A DNA stretch of 64,000 bases from Treponema sp. (GTDB lineage Bacteria > Spirochaetota > Spirochaetia > Treponematales > Treponemataceae). The DNA lies in the NCBI GenBank assembly GCA_017525605.1, contig JAFXSM010000027.1, forward strand, positions 1 through 64,000, given 5' to 3'. The notes under the pieces were generated by a model. That model made no database searches. It was not told where the DNA came from and was given only the letters and a program-made list of their open reading frames with translations. The position numbers and the translations under genes were made by a program. Shown here one piece after another: positions 24,445 through 34,409 of this stretch (the stretch's first letter is position 1; each line of letters begins with the position of its first letter).

Positions 24445-24996
24445 TTAATCTCCGTAAACAAAAAATATTTTCTGATTCGCAAGCATTGCTCTTCTTATTG
24501 ATTTCTCAAAGTCGGTTCTGTTGTCCGCTGGAACGGACGCGTGTATGAACACCACCCACATTCCGCCGATACTTGCCATATAGCTGGTTCCGAACTGTGC
24601 GTGTCCGAAAGCAGCGGGCGTATACGGGATTTCCCATTTATGGATCTCTCCGCCATAGGTATTTGCAATGACTTTGATGCTTTCTATGTTCACCCCGCAG
24701 TTTTTCTGAATCCGCAGGAGTGAGCGTCTTTGTTCCAGCGAGAGGGAAGTATTCTCGTAACCGAAATAAATTCTCTCCCAGTCTCCTATGGTCTCATTCG
24801 CAAAATCGGGCAAGGACTCCCTCTGCAGCTGATTCATACGGTTACGGAATTCTGCTATCGTCCTGGCACGAGCCTTGCATACAAGGGAAACATCACTGTC
24901 TTTGTCCGCCAAAATCTTGTCCCAATATTCGCCCTTCGGAAATAATTTCCTGAGTGGTCCTACATAAGTTTCCGGGGCAGCATCTTTTATAACCAT
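24445..24996 (-). CDS. Mu gp48-like tail protein (YmfQ/DUF2313)
   Basis: 183 residues, the usual size. It starts with a proline-rich segment ending LRKLFPKGEYW, then has a central QRRSLLRIQKNCGVNIE and a conserved FGHAQFGTSYM near the C terminus, matching the YmfQ family that closes the baseplate next to the fibre. It overlaps the baseplate J gene by 10 bases. Confidence 0.8.
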   Translation of the reverse strand: MVIKDAAPETYVGPLRKLFPKGEYWDKILADKDSDVSLVCKARARTIAEFRNRMNQLQRESLPDFANETIGDWERIYFGYENTSLSLEQRRSLLRIQKNCGVNIESIKVIANTYGGEIHKWEIPYTPAAFGHAQFGTSYMASIGGMWVVFIHASVPADNRTDFEKSIRRAMLANQKIFFVYGD

Positions 24997-26048
24997 ACAA
25001 CCTCTCCAAGAACCGGATATTGCAAGATTGTCGTGTTCACCTCTCCATTGGGAAGCGTGACCAATGCCCGGGAGATAGTAACGCCGTCGGTAATGACGGT
25101 CTGCAATGTTGCCTGAGTAATCGTACAGCCCGGCTCTGCCTTTGCGTTGAGGTAGACTTTGAGCCGTTGCAGAACAAGGTTCCTGTTCGCTACGGTGTCC
25201 TCTCCTTCCGAAAGCTGGATTGACGGAGTGACTTCAACAAGCTCCGGGGTACTGACAGTAAAAAGAATCTTGGGGGCGTATTGCTCGATATACGACTGTA
25301 CCCGCTCAAGATTATGAACCTGCTCCACGCCATCAATTTGGTTTCCGTGGATTACCTGGACAAGAAGAGATCCGAACACATCAAAAGTCGAAACCTCAAA
25401 TGCCTTCGACACTTCGCTTGATGAATCGACTGCCCACGCCGCAAAGTCACCCGGCTTTCCGTATCTTGTCGTATTCCGAATGGATGTCAGCACGCGTGCC
25501 AGATACTCCTCGTCAGTCTCTCGGTCTACGCCTCCTGCGATACCATCAGCACAGACTGTCACAGTAGAATCAAGACCTGCCGACAGGGATGAGACTACCG
25601 TCAGTTCGCTTCCTTCGCTCAGGTTTGATTCCGCTCCAGATTCCTCCGCCGTAACCCAGACCTCGACACTCCCGCTCTCGCCAACAGTATACGAACGCTT
25701 CGTGTAGTATCTTTTTCCTGCGGCAGAAGCGTAAACAAGCCCCCTCGGGACGGACGAATGAGGAACGCCGGTCTGCAAGACCTTGCCGGCGGCAGTGCTT
25801 GCATAAAGCGGTGGCACTTTGTCTGACCAGTGAGCACGAAGGATTTCACCAGAGGCCGTGTCCGGGAATATCTGCCTAGATAAAAAAGAAAGGTCTCCCA
25901 AAAGCTGGTGGATATCTCCGCCCTCTGTGTATGCGAGGACTTTCATAAGATTGTAGCGTGGTGTTTTGTCGAGCGGTTTCAGAAGGCTCATGTAATTAGA
26001 ATAGGTTCTGTCTAAAAGTGATTGCAGTGACTCCCGTTCAAATGCCAT
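24987..26048 (-). CDS. Baseplate J-like protein (Mu gp47)
   Basis: 353 residues. Central GGVDRETDEEYLARVLTSIR and the TRYGKPGDFAAWA segment are baseplate J landmarks. It forms the wedge that links the baseplate hub to fibre attachment. It is packed between gp46- and gp48-like genes in standard Mu order with short overlaps. Confidence 0.88.
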   Translation of the reverse strand: MAFERESLQSLLDRTYSNYMSLLKPLDKTPRYNLMKVLAYTEGGDIHQLLGDLSFLSRQIFPDTASGEILRAHWSDKVPPLYASTAAGKVLQTGVPHSSVPRGLVYASAAGKRYYTKRSYTVGESGSVEVWVTAEESGAESNLSEGSELTVVSSLSAGLDSTVTVCADGIAGGVDRETDEEYLARVLTSIRNTTRYGKPGDFAAWAVDSSSEVSKAFEVSTFDVFGSLLVQVIHGNQIDGVEQVHNLERVQSYIEQYAPKILFTVSTPELVEVTPSIQLSEGEDTVANRNLVLQRLKVYLNAKAEPGCTITQATLQTVITDGVTISRALVTLPNGEVNTTILQYPVLGEVVWL

Positions 26049-26367
26049 TCCAACTCTCCTTTATCTCAATGGTATTATTATCAGGTCTCTTAACAGTCAC
26101 ACGATATGCAATGGTGTTGCGCCCCTGCTGCTCGGCCTCACATTCAATCCCGGAGGCAAGTCCGTCATCTATAAGCCATTGCACGGAATCTAGTACCATC
26201 TGTCTGAATGTGCCCACAGTAGTCGGTGTGATTTTCCCGGTCAGCCTGAGTTTCCATATCTCAGAGCCAAATTCCTTGTCAGCCCACCATCTGCCCTTGT
26301 CAGTTCCGATTGACATCAGGACAAGTTCGCGTATGTCCTTCCAGTTCTCCAGTTTTCCGAGTGTCAT
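26038..26367 (-). CDS. Mu gp46-like baseplate protein (gp25/W-like wedge)
   Basis: 109 residues: LVLMSIGTDKGRWWADKEFG at the front and a C-terminal beta part (NTIAYRVTVKRPDNNTIEIK). Position between gp45- and gp47-like genes and size fit Mu gp46. Confidence 0.82.
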   Translation of the reverse strand: MTLGKLENWKDIRELVLMSIGTDKGRWWADKEFGSEIWKLRLTGKITPTTVGTFRQMVLDSVQWLIDDGLASGIECEAEQQGRNTIAYRVTVKRPDNNTIEIKESWNGI

Positions 26368-26930
26368 TTTCCTGCTCCCGTGCCGTGCTTCACCTTGTCG
26401 CTCTCAATTTTTGAGAAATCTTCTTTCTGAACTACGGCAGCGAGTGTCGTTGCTATTGCAGCCTTGTATGCAGCACCGCCGTCCATTGCCGTTACAGTTG
26501 AGTTCTGAAGAGCGTCGTACACCGCATCCACGCGGGCTGTAAGTTTCGCAAGCTGATTTTTCAGTTCGGATGCGACGATTACCCCGCCGTTCTGCGTTCC
26601 GTTCAGCTCAACAGTGCCGTCCTTCCGGCAGACAACGAGCGAGCCGCCCGATGTGTAGATAGCGGTATCCCCGGCTTTGAGATTCGGAGCAAACTCACTG
26701 TCCTCGACGGGAAAAACACGGACCGCATCAAGGTTTCCTCCGGCACAAAGGACTGTCAGCTTTCCTTTCTCCGCCTTCGCCATAAAGCCGTATGGATAGG
26801 CAGGGACAACCTTGTCGATGATGCGACCGTAAGAGGTCGTAATCTGCAAGGTTTCGTCATCGTTCCGCTTGGTGAGTTCGGCGGGCATGAATATGTTTCT
26901 GATTCTTGCGGCGAGGTCGCCAATGTTCAA
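26364..26930 (-). CDS. Mu gp45-like baseplate spike protein
   Basis: 188 residues. N-terminal OB-like region, then a beta repeat with AIYTSGGSLVVCRKDGTVEL, which resembles the trimeric beta-helix spike (gpV/gp45 family) that punctures the host envelope. It starts 4 bases before the stop of the gp44-like gene. Confidence 0.82.
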   Translation of the reverse strand: MNIGDLAARIRNIFMPAELTKRNDDETLQITTSYGRIIDKVVPAYPYGFMAKAEKGKLTVLCAGGNLDAVRVFPVEDSEFAPNLKAGDTAIYTSGGSLVVCRKDGTVELNGTQNGGVIVASELKNQLAKLTARVDAVYDALQNSTVTAMDGGAAYKAAIATTLAAVVQKEDFSKIESDKVKHGTGAGK

Positions 26931-27988
26931 CGATATGCCTCCGGCTTAACGAGCGTTACATCACAGGAGAATGTGGAGCTGTCAGCCGTGTATTCGACCT
27001 GCGATATGAGCATATTAGCATTCACTTTGCAGGATGGTAATTTAACAGGAGTTAAAAGATTCACTTCCCAGAAGATTTCTTTATGATAAGTTCCGCCGAG
27101 TTTTTTTATCTGAGCCTCGGTCAGACCCCAGCCGCTCAAAGTGCAGGTGATTTTGTCCTCCCTCCGGCGGAGCATTTCGGTCTTCGCCCGGCGGAGAAGT
27201 TTGTCCCTGTCAATTATGAATTCGGTGAGGTTGATTGTGAGCTTTCGCTTGTTCGGGCAGGTTGGGTCTGTAACGGTCGCCTTTCCACCGCTTGCCTTGA
27301 CTGTGTAGGTATGGAACTGTTCAGCTCCGCTCTCGCTTCTTCTCGGATGACGCACATTCACGCCCTCCTCAATCGCAAAGCCCCAGTCGCAGGTTCCCCG
27401 TGCGGGCTGTGTTATGTACAGACCGCCGAGCTGGTTTGAAGTGATAATAAGTCCCTGCGCATCAGCAATGGTGAGCAGTTTTGCCCATGGACTTTCGTTT
27501 TCCCATGAGAACGAATTTACGGTCTTGGTTATGTCTCCCGCAGTTGTCGGAAGACAAATCACATCATCATTGTCAAAACCGAACTCGCCCGCAATCTTAC
27601 GCAGAATCTGAAGGAGCGTCGGCTGACCGAGTATAGTGTCGCTCCATTTGCTGTCTATGATATCACGGGCCTTGCTCCGACCGGACACGATGATTCCGTG
27701 GGAAGATTTTTCAGTCTCCTCGTCAACATTGTCAATGTATACAGTCGTGACAGGGTGATAGCCATATTTCCCGTTGTATTCGCCACGCCCCTCCGTTATG
27801 TATGGGCTGAGATAGCGGACTTGAAAAATGCCGTGCTTATGGAAAAGGCTTCGCTCTGATTCAGGAATCTCGACTTCTGCATAGTGGCAGATTTCATCGA
27901 GCGATTTTCGAGCCATCACCCTTTTGTAGGAGACATTTACAAATTTATGCTGATTTGAACTCCAGACAGCAACAGCGACCTCAGACAT
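26927..27988 (-). CDS. Mu gp44 (P)-like baseplate hub protein
   Basis: 353 residues. HGIIVSGRSKARDIIDSKWS and the following ILGQPTLLQILRKIAGEFG match the gpP/gp27-like hub fold. It joins the tube to the spike. It overlaps the gp43-like gene by 8 bases. Confidence 0.85.
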   Translation of the reverse strand: MSEVAVAVWSSNQHKFVNVSYKRVMARKSLDEICHYAEVEIPESERSLFHKHGIFQVRYLSPYITEGRGEYNGKYGYHPVTTVYIDNVDEETEKSSHGIIVSGRSKARDIIDSKWSDTILGQPTLLQILRKIAGEFGFDNDDVICLPTTAGDITKTVNSFSWENESPWAKLLTIADAQGLIITSNQLGGLYITQPARGTCDWGFAIEEGVNVRHPRRSESGAEQFHTYTVKASGGKATVTDPTCPNKRKLTINLTEFIIDRDKLLRRAKTEMLRRREDKITCTLSGWGLTEAQIKKLGGTYHKEIFWEVNLLTPVKLPSCKVNANMLISQVEYTADSSTFSCDVTLVKPEAYR

Positions 27989-29390
27989 ATATCACATCTC
28001 CAATTATCTGGAAGGAATCGGAGACCTCGTTGAGCCTCTGAATTTTGTCCGCATCACATCCAAGATACATCGCAAGTTCAAGCAGAGTCATTTTTCCTCG
28101 TATCGTGCGTTTGAGCTCGACATCGTAGCTGAAAGACAAAAGCATTTCCGCACAGGCAATCCGACACTCCTCAACGGCGGCAAAGACTGCGGAGTCCTCC
28201 TTGTCGATTGAGTCCTCCAGCTTCGCAAGCAGAGACCAAAGCCCGCTTTGGCTTTCATAAGTCTCCTTGTCTGAGTCCAGATTTGTAAGAAGCTGTACAC
28301 AAACACCGAATGCGACGGTTTTGAAAAGATTCTCCAGGGCGGCGACAGTGTTGTACTGCTGTTCCGTAATCCGTTCCTCGTTCATAGTATATGTGGCGGC
28401 GGATAGAAAATTCATAAGGACATTTTTCTCGTTGCGGGAAATAAACTTCTGCATGACAGTCTCCTGCTGCGATGGCGAGAGGGTGCTTGATGTCGCAGGA
28501 CTGTTCGCACTGATTTTTGTGCCGTCCTCATCATCTTCATAATCATCTCTTATGAAATATGAGGCTGTCTCCGAGGCCGCATTTTTTATCTCCTTGATTC
28601 CGGTTACGATTTCGAAAGCCGCTGAGACGAATGCCTGGGCAAGCGTGCGTGGAGCCAGGACAGTCTGTGCTATGAGATTTGTGATTCCGTTTATTTTGCT
28701 CATCATTCCGTTCATTGCGCTCGTTGCCCCCTGAACCCTGCCGACGACAGCGGCAAGTCTGTCAGAGATTTTTCCGAAGCCGGAAGCCAGTGTTGTAACA
28801 TCCTTGGACTTCTCCACAGCCGTTTCAAACGCAGAGACAGACGCTGATTTGAGTTTGCTTACCGCACCGTCAACATTTGCGCTTGCAAGGTTTTTTGAAA
28901 CCTCGTCAAAACGCTTCGTGTCGGAATACCCAGCCCGCTTCAATTCGAGCGAAATGTCCGACTTTCCGTTTTTCTGTTTTTCCTCGTCTACATCCCAGCT
29001 AACGACGACGACCTTGAACCGTCCCCAGAGCGGAAGGTCAAGAAATCCCGGATTATCGTCATCGGTCGGCACCTGGAAAGCCTCAACTAAAAGAGAGCGT
29101 TGCTTAATATAATCCTCACCTATGACATGAGCCTTTATGCGCAGCGTGTGCGTTTTTTCGCCGAGACGAGTGTTGCTCCAGTAACCGTAGGGATATTCCA
29201 CCGTGTCGACATTCTGACCGCCGCCAAGCCCAATTGAATCATAGGCAAAAACAACAGGCTCACCGCCCGGTGCCTGATATGAGGAAAGTCGTGGTGTGTC
29301 CGTTCCCTGACCGTAAGCCTCACGCCAGGAATCGCTGTATGTCCGAGGGAGAGAAGAGTCAAAGCTGATTGCTGTCTTTGATGTGCTCAT
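27981..29390 (-). CDS. Mu gp43 (N)-like DNA circularisation/tail protein
   Basis: 469 residues. The N-terminal part with the aromatic and Gly-rich FAYDSIGLGGGQNVDTVEYP and the R-F-K-V-V-V strand corresponds to the DNA circularisation N-domain. The C-terminal half is helical. Placed between tape measure and hub genes as in Mu. Confidence 0.82.
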   Translation of the reverse strand: MSTSKTAISFDSSLPRTYSDSWREAYGQGTDTPRLSSYQAPGGEPVVFAYDSIGLGGGQNVDTVEYPYGYWSNTRLGEKTHTLRIKAHVIGEDYIKQRSLLVEAFQVPTDDDNPGFLDLPLWGRFKVVVVSWDVDEEKQKNGKSDISLELKRAGYSDTKRFDEVSKNLASANVDGAVSKLKSASVSAFETAVEKSKDVTTLASGFGKISDRLAAVVGRVQGATSAMNGMMSKINGITNLIAQTVLAPRTLAQAFVSAAFEIVTGIKEIKNAASETASYFIRDDYEDDEDGTKISANSPATSSTLSPSQQETVMQKFISRNEKNVLMNFLSAATYTMNEERITEQQYNTVAALENLFKTVAFGVCVQLLTNLDSDKETYESQSGLWSLLAKLEDSIDKEDSAVFAAVEECRIACAEMLLSFSYDVELKRTIRGKMTLLELAMYLGCDADKIQRLNEVSDSFQIIGDVIYV

Positions 29391-31525
29391 AACATATTCC
29401 TTGCTTCAACAGCAGAGCCGGTATTTACGCGGATATTTCTAGCCGTATTCCGAGAAGTTTCAGCGGAAAGCATTGTTCGGTTGTCATCAAGCGTAACATG
29501 AAGGTTTACATCCGCAGCACCCGAAAGCTCCGCATTCATATTCATTCCCTGCCATTTAGGTTCGCCTGTCATATACTGATTTGTAATTTCAGGCGGAAGA
29601 TTCTGAGCTGGAATTGGCAGCGGCATGGTAGGCATCTGAATCGTCTGTAGGTTCGGAAGTTCCGTTTCCAATTTTTTTGGCTGCTTCTCTTCATCATCTC
29701 CTGCGACCGCACTTCCTATTCCTTCGCCGATTGCCCGACCTGCCTTACCTCCAAGCCAACCGCCCAAAGCTCCAATGCCAGCTCCGACGAGCGCACCGAC
29801 AGCAGTTCCCAAAACAGGAACGACAGAGCCGACAGCCGCACCAACGGCAGCACCAGCCGCAACTCCGGCAACACCGCCCGCCGTCGCACCGATTACAGTT
29901 CCTGCAGCGTCGCCAATAGCTCCGCCTTTCTTTGTTGATTTTTCTTTATCTGTCAGAGTTTCGTCCGCATTGATTTCTGAAACTTCATTGACGGCGTTCG
30001 GAATTGCGACAAGAGCCGCCCCGATTCCTGCGGCAGCACCTCCCGCCGCAAGCTGTTTTCCTGTAAGGCCTTTTACAGCTTGGTTTGCAGCTCCGCGCAT
30101 TTTCTGCAATGTGTTTCCCTGAGAGCCAGCGTTGAGAGGAGTTCCTGCAGATTGCCCTGTCGGAGTTCTGAGTGTTTGCTGATTTCCAACCGCTCCTGAA
30201 CTTGGAAACGGAGAAGCTCCTGCCGTTCCGCCCCAGTTTGTGACATAGACAGGCATTCCGTTCCCGCCTATGTTCGAGCCGATGTTTATATTTCCGCCGC
30301 CTTTTTTGAGGCTCGCAAAGGTCGATACGACATTTATGACGCTTGAAAGTCCTTTGACCGCAGCGATAGAGCCGATTCCGATTGCGATACTTTTGAATAC
30401 CCTGCTGTAACGCTCAGGATTTTCCGCCAGATAATTAAGAGCCTTTGTAAGCCCTTCCAAAGGCTTCGTGAGATTTGAGTCTGCGAACTTTACGAACGCC
30501 GTCTGAACTTGCTGTAAGTTCGCGGCGAGAGTGTTTGCCATAGTCGCGGACTTATTTTCCATCGCGCCAGTCGTGTCTCCCAAGTCCATCAGCTTTGGGT
30601 ACATCTTCTCGTAAAAGCTTCCGTAAGCTCTGATTGCTTGCATTGAGGTCTGCCCAAAGATATTCCCCAAAAAGTCGGTGTTTCCGACTTTCTCAGAAAC
30701 CTTGAGCAAGTCAGCCATGATGTCGTTGAAATCCCGGAATTTGCCTGATTCATCACGGACACGAACCCCGATAGCCATGAGTTTCTGCTGCTTGTCAGGG
30801 CTGCTCAGTTCAGCCATTGCCGAGCCGAGTGCTGTGACGGCAATATCGGCGTTCTTCGTGCCCATCATAATAATCTGCATCGCGGCATTTGCTTTCTTGA
30901 GGTCTTCCGGCGCAGTGCCGATTGGTGAGTATGCTGAAATTACGGCAGAACCAGCCTTTGCGAATTCACCGAAAGTAAAAGCTCCCTGGTCTCCCTGCTT
31001 GACCATATCGTCCATAAGCTTTGTTATCTGCTCGGCTGTATATCCGAACTTCTGAAACTCAGCAAAAACAGAGCCGATTGAGGCTCCCTGTTCGCCTGTT
31101 GCCTGGATTGCTATGGCGATATTCCTGATGTTGTCTTCGGTGTATTTGAGGTCGCCCGTCTTTGTCATTACGACATCGAGAGCGTCGTTAATGCTTGTCG
31201 TGTCTATTTTTATGCTTGAATCGGTGGCGGCATCAAAAACTTTCTGTTTGAGGGAAGCGACCTGCTCAGCTGATGCGTCAGCCGTAAGCCCGATTCTAGT
31301 AAGTCTGTTGTCTAATTCGATTATTTCTTTTGTGGCAGCACCAACGGAAAGCGAAACTCCGATTGCTCCCATTGCCGTGCCAAGCCCTGAAAAGGCTTTG
31401 TCTACGCCTTGAATGGCGGAAGCGGCTCTGGAGGCAAACGCCTCTACACCAGAGCCAGCAGATTTGATTCCCTGAGAGAACTTGTCTTTCAGAGAGAGCA
31501 GTACGCCCGCTTTTATCTCGCTCAT
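29387..31525 (-). CDS. Tail tape measure protein (Mu gp42-like)
   Basis: 712 residues. Long helical N-terminal part with the TP901-type core (YTAEQITKLMDDMVKQGDQG), then Gly/Ala-rich hydrophobic segments around residues 540-610 (AAGVAAGAAVGAAVGSVVPV). It sets tail length and is expelled during infection. At this length, a myovirus tail of about 100 nm would be expected by the usual proportionality. Its ATG overlaps the TGA of the frame-shifted chaperone end (ATGA). Confidence 0.92.
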   Translation of the reverse strand: MSEIKAGVLLSLKDKFSQGIKSAGSGVEAFASRAASAIQGVDKAFSGLGTAMGAIGVSLSVGAATKEIIELDNRLTRIGLTADASAEQVASLKQKVFDAATDSSIKIDTTSINDALDVVMTKTGDLKYTEDNIRNIAIAIQATGEQGASIGSVFAEFQKFGYTAEQITKLMDDMVKQGDQGAFTFGEFAKAGSAVISAYSPIGTAPEDLKKANAAMQIIMMGTKNADIAVTALGSAMAELSSPDKQQKLMAIGVRVRDESGKFRDFNDIMADLLKVSEKVGNTDFLGNIFGQTSMQAIRAYGSFYEKMYPKLMDLGDTTGAMENKSATMANTLAANLQQVQTAFVKFADSNLTKPLEGLTKALNYLAENPERYSRVFKSIAIGIGSIAAVKGLSSVINVVSTFASLKKGGGNINIGSNIGGNGMPVYVTNWGGTAGASPFPSSGAVGNQQTLRTPTGQSAGTPLNAGSQGNTLQKMRGAANQAVKGLTGKQLAAGGAAAGIGAALVAIPNAVNEVSEINADETLTDKEKSTKKGGAIGDAAGTVIGATAGGVAGVAAGAAVGAAVGSVVPVLGTAVGALVGAGIGALGGWLGGKAGRAIGEGIGSAVAGDDEEKQPKKLETELPNLQTIQMPTMPLPIPAQNLPPEITNQYMTGEPKWQGMNMNAELSGAADVNLHVTLDDNRTMLSAETSRNTARNIRVNTGSAVEARNML

Positions 31526-31720
31526 TTATGTCCTCTCAGTCGTTCTGTTTTTTTGTGCCAAAAATTAAGTTCATCCCAAGTAAAGCCCATGACAGTCTCA
31601 TAGCTCATTCCTGGAAGAACTGCCAGAAGGTTCACAACCATGTCAGCCACGATGTCCTGAACCTCCTGAAAAGTCAGGAATTCTCCTTCGCCGTTTTTTC
31701 CGCTTCCGCTTTTTGGTTTG
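31522..31720 (-). CDS. Frameshift extension of the tail assembly chaperone (Mu gp41'-like)
   Basis: An open frame, -1 relative to the gp41-like gene, runs from the A6 tract at 31694-31699 to TGA at 31522. It encodes FLTFQEVQDIVADMVVNLLA, VLPGMSYETVMGFTWDELNF and WHKKTERLRGHK. It has no start of its own before the overlap. Tail chaperone genes of dsDNA phages conserve such a frameshift, and its place directly before the tape measure is diagnostic. Confidence 0.7.
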
Positions 31721-32003
31721 GGGCTGACTCTTTTTTTTCTTTCACTCCGAAAAATCTAAGCCATATTTTCCCAAGCTCCACACGGATAATAGCCCAGTCG
31801 TCCGCATCAATCTCCTGAATGATGATTTCAGGTTCTCCAGAAAGTGCGGAGCACAACGCCTGGTCAGCCCCAACCGTGTTTAAATTGCGTCCGTCCGTGC
31901 GGAGAAAGTCACGCACCTTAGGACGATGAAAATTCAGCTCCGTCACTGTGCGCTCGCCGACAGTAACAGGGGTTTTGAGCGTATATTCAAATACTGTTTC
32001 CAT
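31674..32003 (-). CDS. Tail assembly chaperone (Mu gp41-like)
   Basis: 109 residues, METVFEYTLKTPVTVGERTV, matching the family of small tail assembly proteins that follow the tube gene. Its C terminus is Lys/Glu/Ala-rich and contains the A6 slippage run. Both the short and the extended product would bind the tape measure during tail assembly. Confidence 0.8.
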   Translation of the reverse strand: METVFEYTLKTPVTVGERTVTELNFHRPKVRDFLRTDGRNLNTVGADQALCSALSGEPEIIIQEIDADDWAIIRVELGKIWLRFFGVKEKKESAPNQKAEAEKTAKENS

Positions 32004-32012
32004 ATCAGCCCC

Positions 32013-32366
32013 TTACGACAGCTTCTGGCTTTTTGCCGAGTGATACTCAACATCGAACTCGCCCTTACCAAGCTCTCCCATGTCAACGGTCCAAGCCTTA
32101 GGCATCATATACTGATGACCGTCAGCAGTGTAGATTGTGAGCGTATCTTCTGCCGTATCGTATGTCTGTGGGTCAACGGAAGCGTTGAGCTTCAGCTTCA
32201 GCTCCGCGTGTGTCGGTGTCTCAACAAAGCCTGTGTTCTCAGGCTGCTCGCCGTCCTGTGTCTCCCTCTTATGTCCTGACGGCTTGAAAGTTCCGCCGTC
32301 AGCCTTGATAGGTATCTCGCCGAATGTTGACGAGACTACCCGAATAACCTTGCTTAATCCTGCCAT
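32013..32366 (-). CDS. Tail tube protein (Mu gp40/M-like)
   Basis: 117 residues with the tube signature GGTFKPSGHKRETQDGEQ and a C-terminal GKGEFDVEYHSAKS. Order sheath-tube-chaperone-tape measure is the standard one for contractile tails. Confidence 0.88.
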   Translation of the reverse strand: MAGLSKVIRVVSSTFGEIPIKADGGTFKPSGHKRETQDGEQPENTGFVETPTHAELKLKLNASVDPQTYDTAEDTLTIYTADGHQYMMPKAWTVDMGELGKGEFDVEYHSAKSQKLS

Positions 32367-32378
32367 TTTTCTCTCCTG

Positions 32379-33851
32379 TTACTGAAACTGATTCAAGCCC
32401 GCGCCGACATAGAACTGACCGATAAGGACAGGTCTGTGGCTGTACTCAAGCCTTGTCTTTGACCCCGCCTTGACCTCAACAATGATAGAATCCTTGTATG
32501 AGTCAAAGTCCTGACACCACTGCACTTCCTGAATGAAGTGCGACTGATAGACTTCCGCAAGGAAACTTCTCCAAACGCCCGGTGTCATAACCTTTGAGCC
32601 AGCACCGAAGTTTTCTTCCGTGCGAGCGAGCTTCCAAGTCTTGAAGCGTTTTCTCGCAAGCTGATTGATATAAGTGCGGATTGCTGAGACCGTCTCGACA
32701 ACCTGAATGTCAAGATAGCTTGTGTCCCTGGCTCCGTCCGAGTTCTCGGTGTAGCTTGTGACTGCTCTCTCAATGAGCAGGTTTCCCGAAGTGTCGATTC
32801 TGTAAGTACAGATTCCGTTTTCAAGCAAAGCCTGTCTGTCGTCAAAGCTGTATTCATCTGCTATCAAATCGCTGATTTCGGTGTCAGTCGTATTTGCAGC
32901 GGGGTCATCAGCAAGACGGCGTGAAAGTTTCGCGCACCAGGCGGCAGCCCAAACGCAAGGATGCTGAACAGATTTCCCACGGGGAACAAGGACGATATGC
33001 GGACAGTTGACCGACCGAGCCGAACAGAGCATTGTGTTTTCTGTCGAGGCATCGCCAAGCTCACCCGAAAGGGCGATGAAACAGCGACCGTCAATCTGGC
33101 GGAGAGCCGTGTACCTGTCGTTCAGCTCGTCTGCCATTGCCTTGATATTCGCCGGATCTGCAAATTCACTTGCGATGTAGTGATAGCGGGCTGAGCCAAG
33201 AGCCACGAGAGAATCTTCAATTTCTGGTGAGAGAGTGCCAGGAACTGCATTCTGGGCGTTGATTGAAACCCCGCTTGCATTCGCTGTAATTGCGATTGTG
33301 TTGTAGTTTCCTGTAACACCTTTTACGGCGGAAGAAAGTTTTACCGAAACGGTATTATTTTCTGAGTCTGTGACAACCTCAGCCTCAACAGGACTGTTTT
33401 CTGTTCCGTTGATTGCCGCTGTGATAGCGGATGCAACATCGCTTGCCGTTGCTCCGTCCAAAACTGCTGCAGAAATTTCTTTACCATTGATTGTGATTGC
33501 CACATTGCCAGCGGCAGCATTTGAAGCCGAAACCACAAAAGAGCGATTCCACTTTGTTCCTGCGTCTGGCTCGGCGATAGGGAGCACCCACAGCTCTTCG
33601 GTTGTGTTGTGCTTCAAAAATTCTGCTGCCATGATTGCTGCAAGGCTTCCGTTTCCGAAAAGGATTTTTGCCTTGTCAGCGTTCCGAACCTGCACTGCTT
33701 TTCCAGCCTGTGCCGTTCCAGATGCCGACATAGTGCCGACCATAAGGGCGCGTTTTACATCGCTTGTTGCTCCCGCAAGCGAATTGTCGATTTCCTGATA
33801 CTGTCCTGGAACGAGCAGGGCTTCAGGAATTTCGGTAAATGCGATTGCCAT
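32379..33851 (-). CDS. Tail sheath protein (Mu gp39/L-like)
   Basis: 490 residues. An N-terminal FTEIPEALLVPGQYQEIDNS, the P-C-V-W-A-A-A-W-C-A-K middle and a C-terminal RLEYSHRPVLIGQFYVGAGL are typical of Mu-like contractile sheaths. It shows that the phage is a myovirus. Confidence 0.9.
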   Translation of the reverse strand: MAIAFTEIPEALLVPGQYQEIDNSLAGATSDVKRALMVGTMSASGTAQAGKAVQVRNADKAKILFGNGSLAAIMAAEFLKHNTTEELWVLPIAEPDAGTKWNRSFVVSASNAAAGNVAITINGKEISAAVLDGATASDVASAITAAINGTENSPVEAEVVTDSENNTVSVKLSSAVKGVTGNYNTIAITANASGVSINAQNAVPGTLSPEIEDSLVALGSARYHYIASEFADPANIKAMADELNDRYTALRQIDGRCFIALSGELGDASTENTMLCSARSVNCPHIVLVPRGKSVQHPCVWAAAWCAKLSRRLADDPAANTTDTEISDLIADEYSFDDRQALLENGICTYRIDTSGNLLIERAVTSYTENSDGARDTSYLDIQVVETVSAIRTYINQLARKRFKTWKLARTEENFGAGSKVMTPGVWRSFLAEVYQSHFIQEVQWCQDFDSYKDSIIVEVKAGSKTRLEYSHRPVLIGQFYVGAGLNQFQ

Positions 33852-34409
33852 TTATACCTCCATATCTGCTGTTGAGCCGACCGCCCGTTCCTCTACATCA
33901 AGAGTACCGTCCGCACCTCTAAACATTTCAAGTTCATCATCAAGGGCGATATTTCCTTCTGGAAGTTGTGTCGCCCTTACTTTCCAAGTCCATGAGACCG
34001 CCCACATCGAAATATTGATGTTGTCGAGCGTTCCCGTGTAAAGATTCTCAGCTTCGATGTCCGTTACATCAGTTGCATTATATTCTGATTTGCCAGGTAT
34101 GCTTCTTATAACAGGGATTAAAAGTGATGTGAATTTCAGACCTGAGTCATAGATTTTATCCTTGTTGTCAGCCCGAACCAGAAGCCAGTTTATAAAATGA
34201 AGCTCGGAGTTGTCCGTTCCCTCTCCGTCCTTTATACCCATAAGCGAAGTGAGGATTGCAGGAGCTTTTGTCGCGAGCCGTCTGATTTCCGATTCGGTAA
34301 ATCGCCCTGCGTGTGCCTCTATTGTGATTCTATGCTTCTGCTCTTGGAACGACTTCTTTATGATGCGGACTGCTTCGTTCCGAATGTCTAAAAATGTGTA
34401 TCTGCTCAT
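33852..34409 (-). CDS. Mu gp37-like protein (DUF1834 type)
   Basis: 185 residues, between gpG and sheath genes as in Mu. The start MSRYTFLDIRNEAVRIIKKS and an ISMWAVSWTWKVRATQLPEG strand fit the gp37 group, probably a tail terminator. The stop is directly followed by the sheath ATG. Confidence 0.7.
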   Translation of the reverse strand: MSRYTFLDIRNEAVRIIKKSFQEQKHRITIEAHAGRFTESEIRRLATKAPAILTSLMGIKDGEGTDNSELHFINWLLVRADNKDKIYDSGLKFTSLLIPVIRSIPGKSEYNATDVTDIEAENLYTGTLDNINISMWAVSWTWKVRATQLPEGNIALDDELEMFRGADGTLDVEERAVGSTADMEV

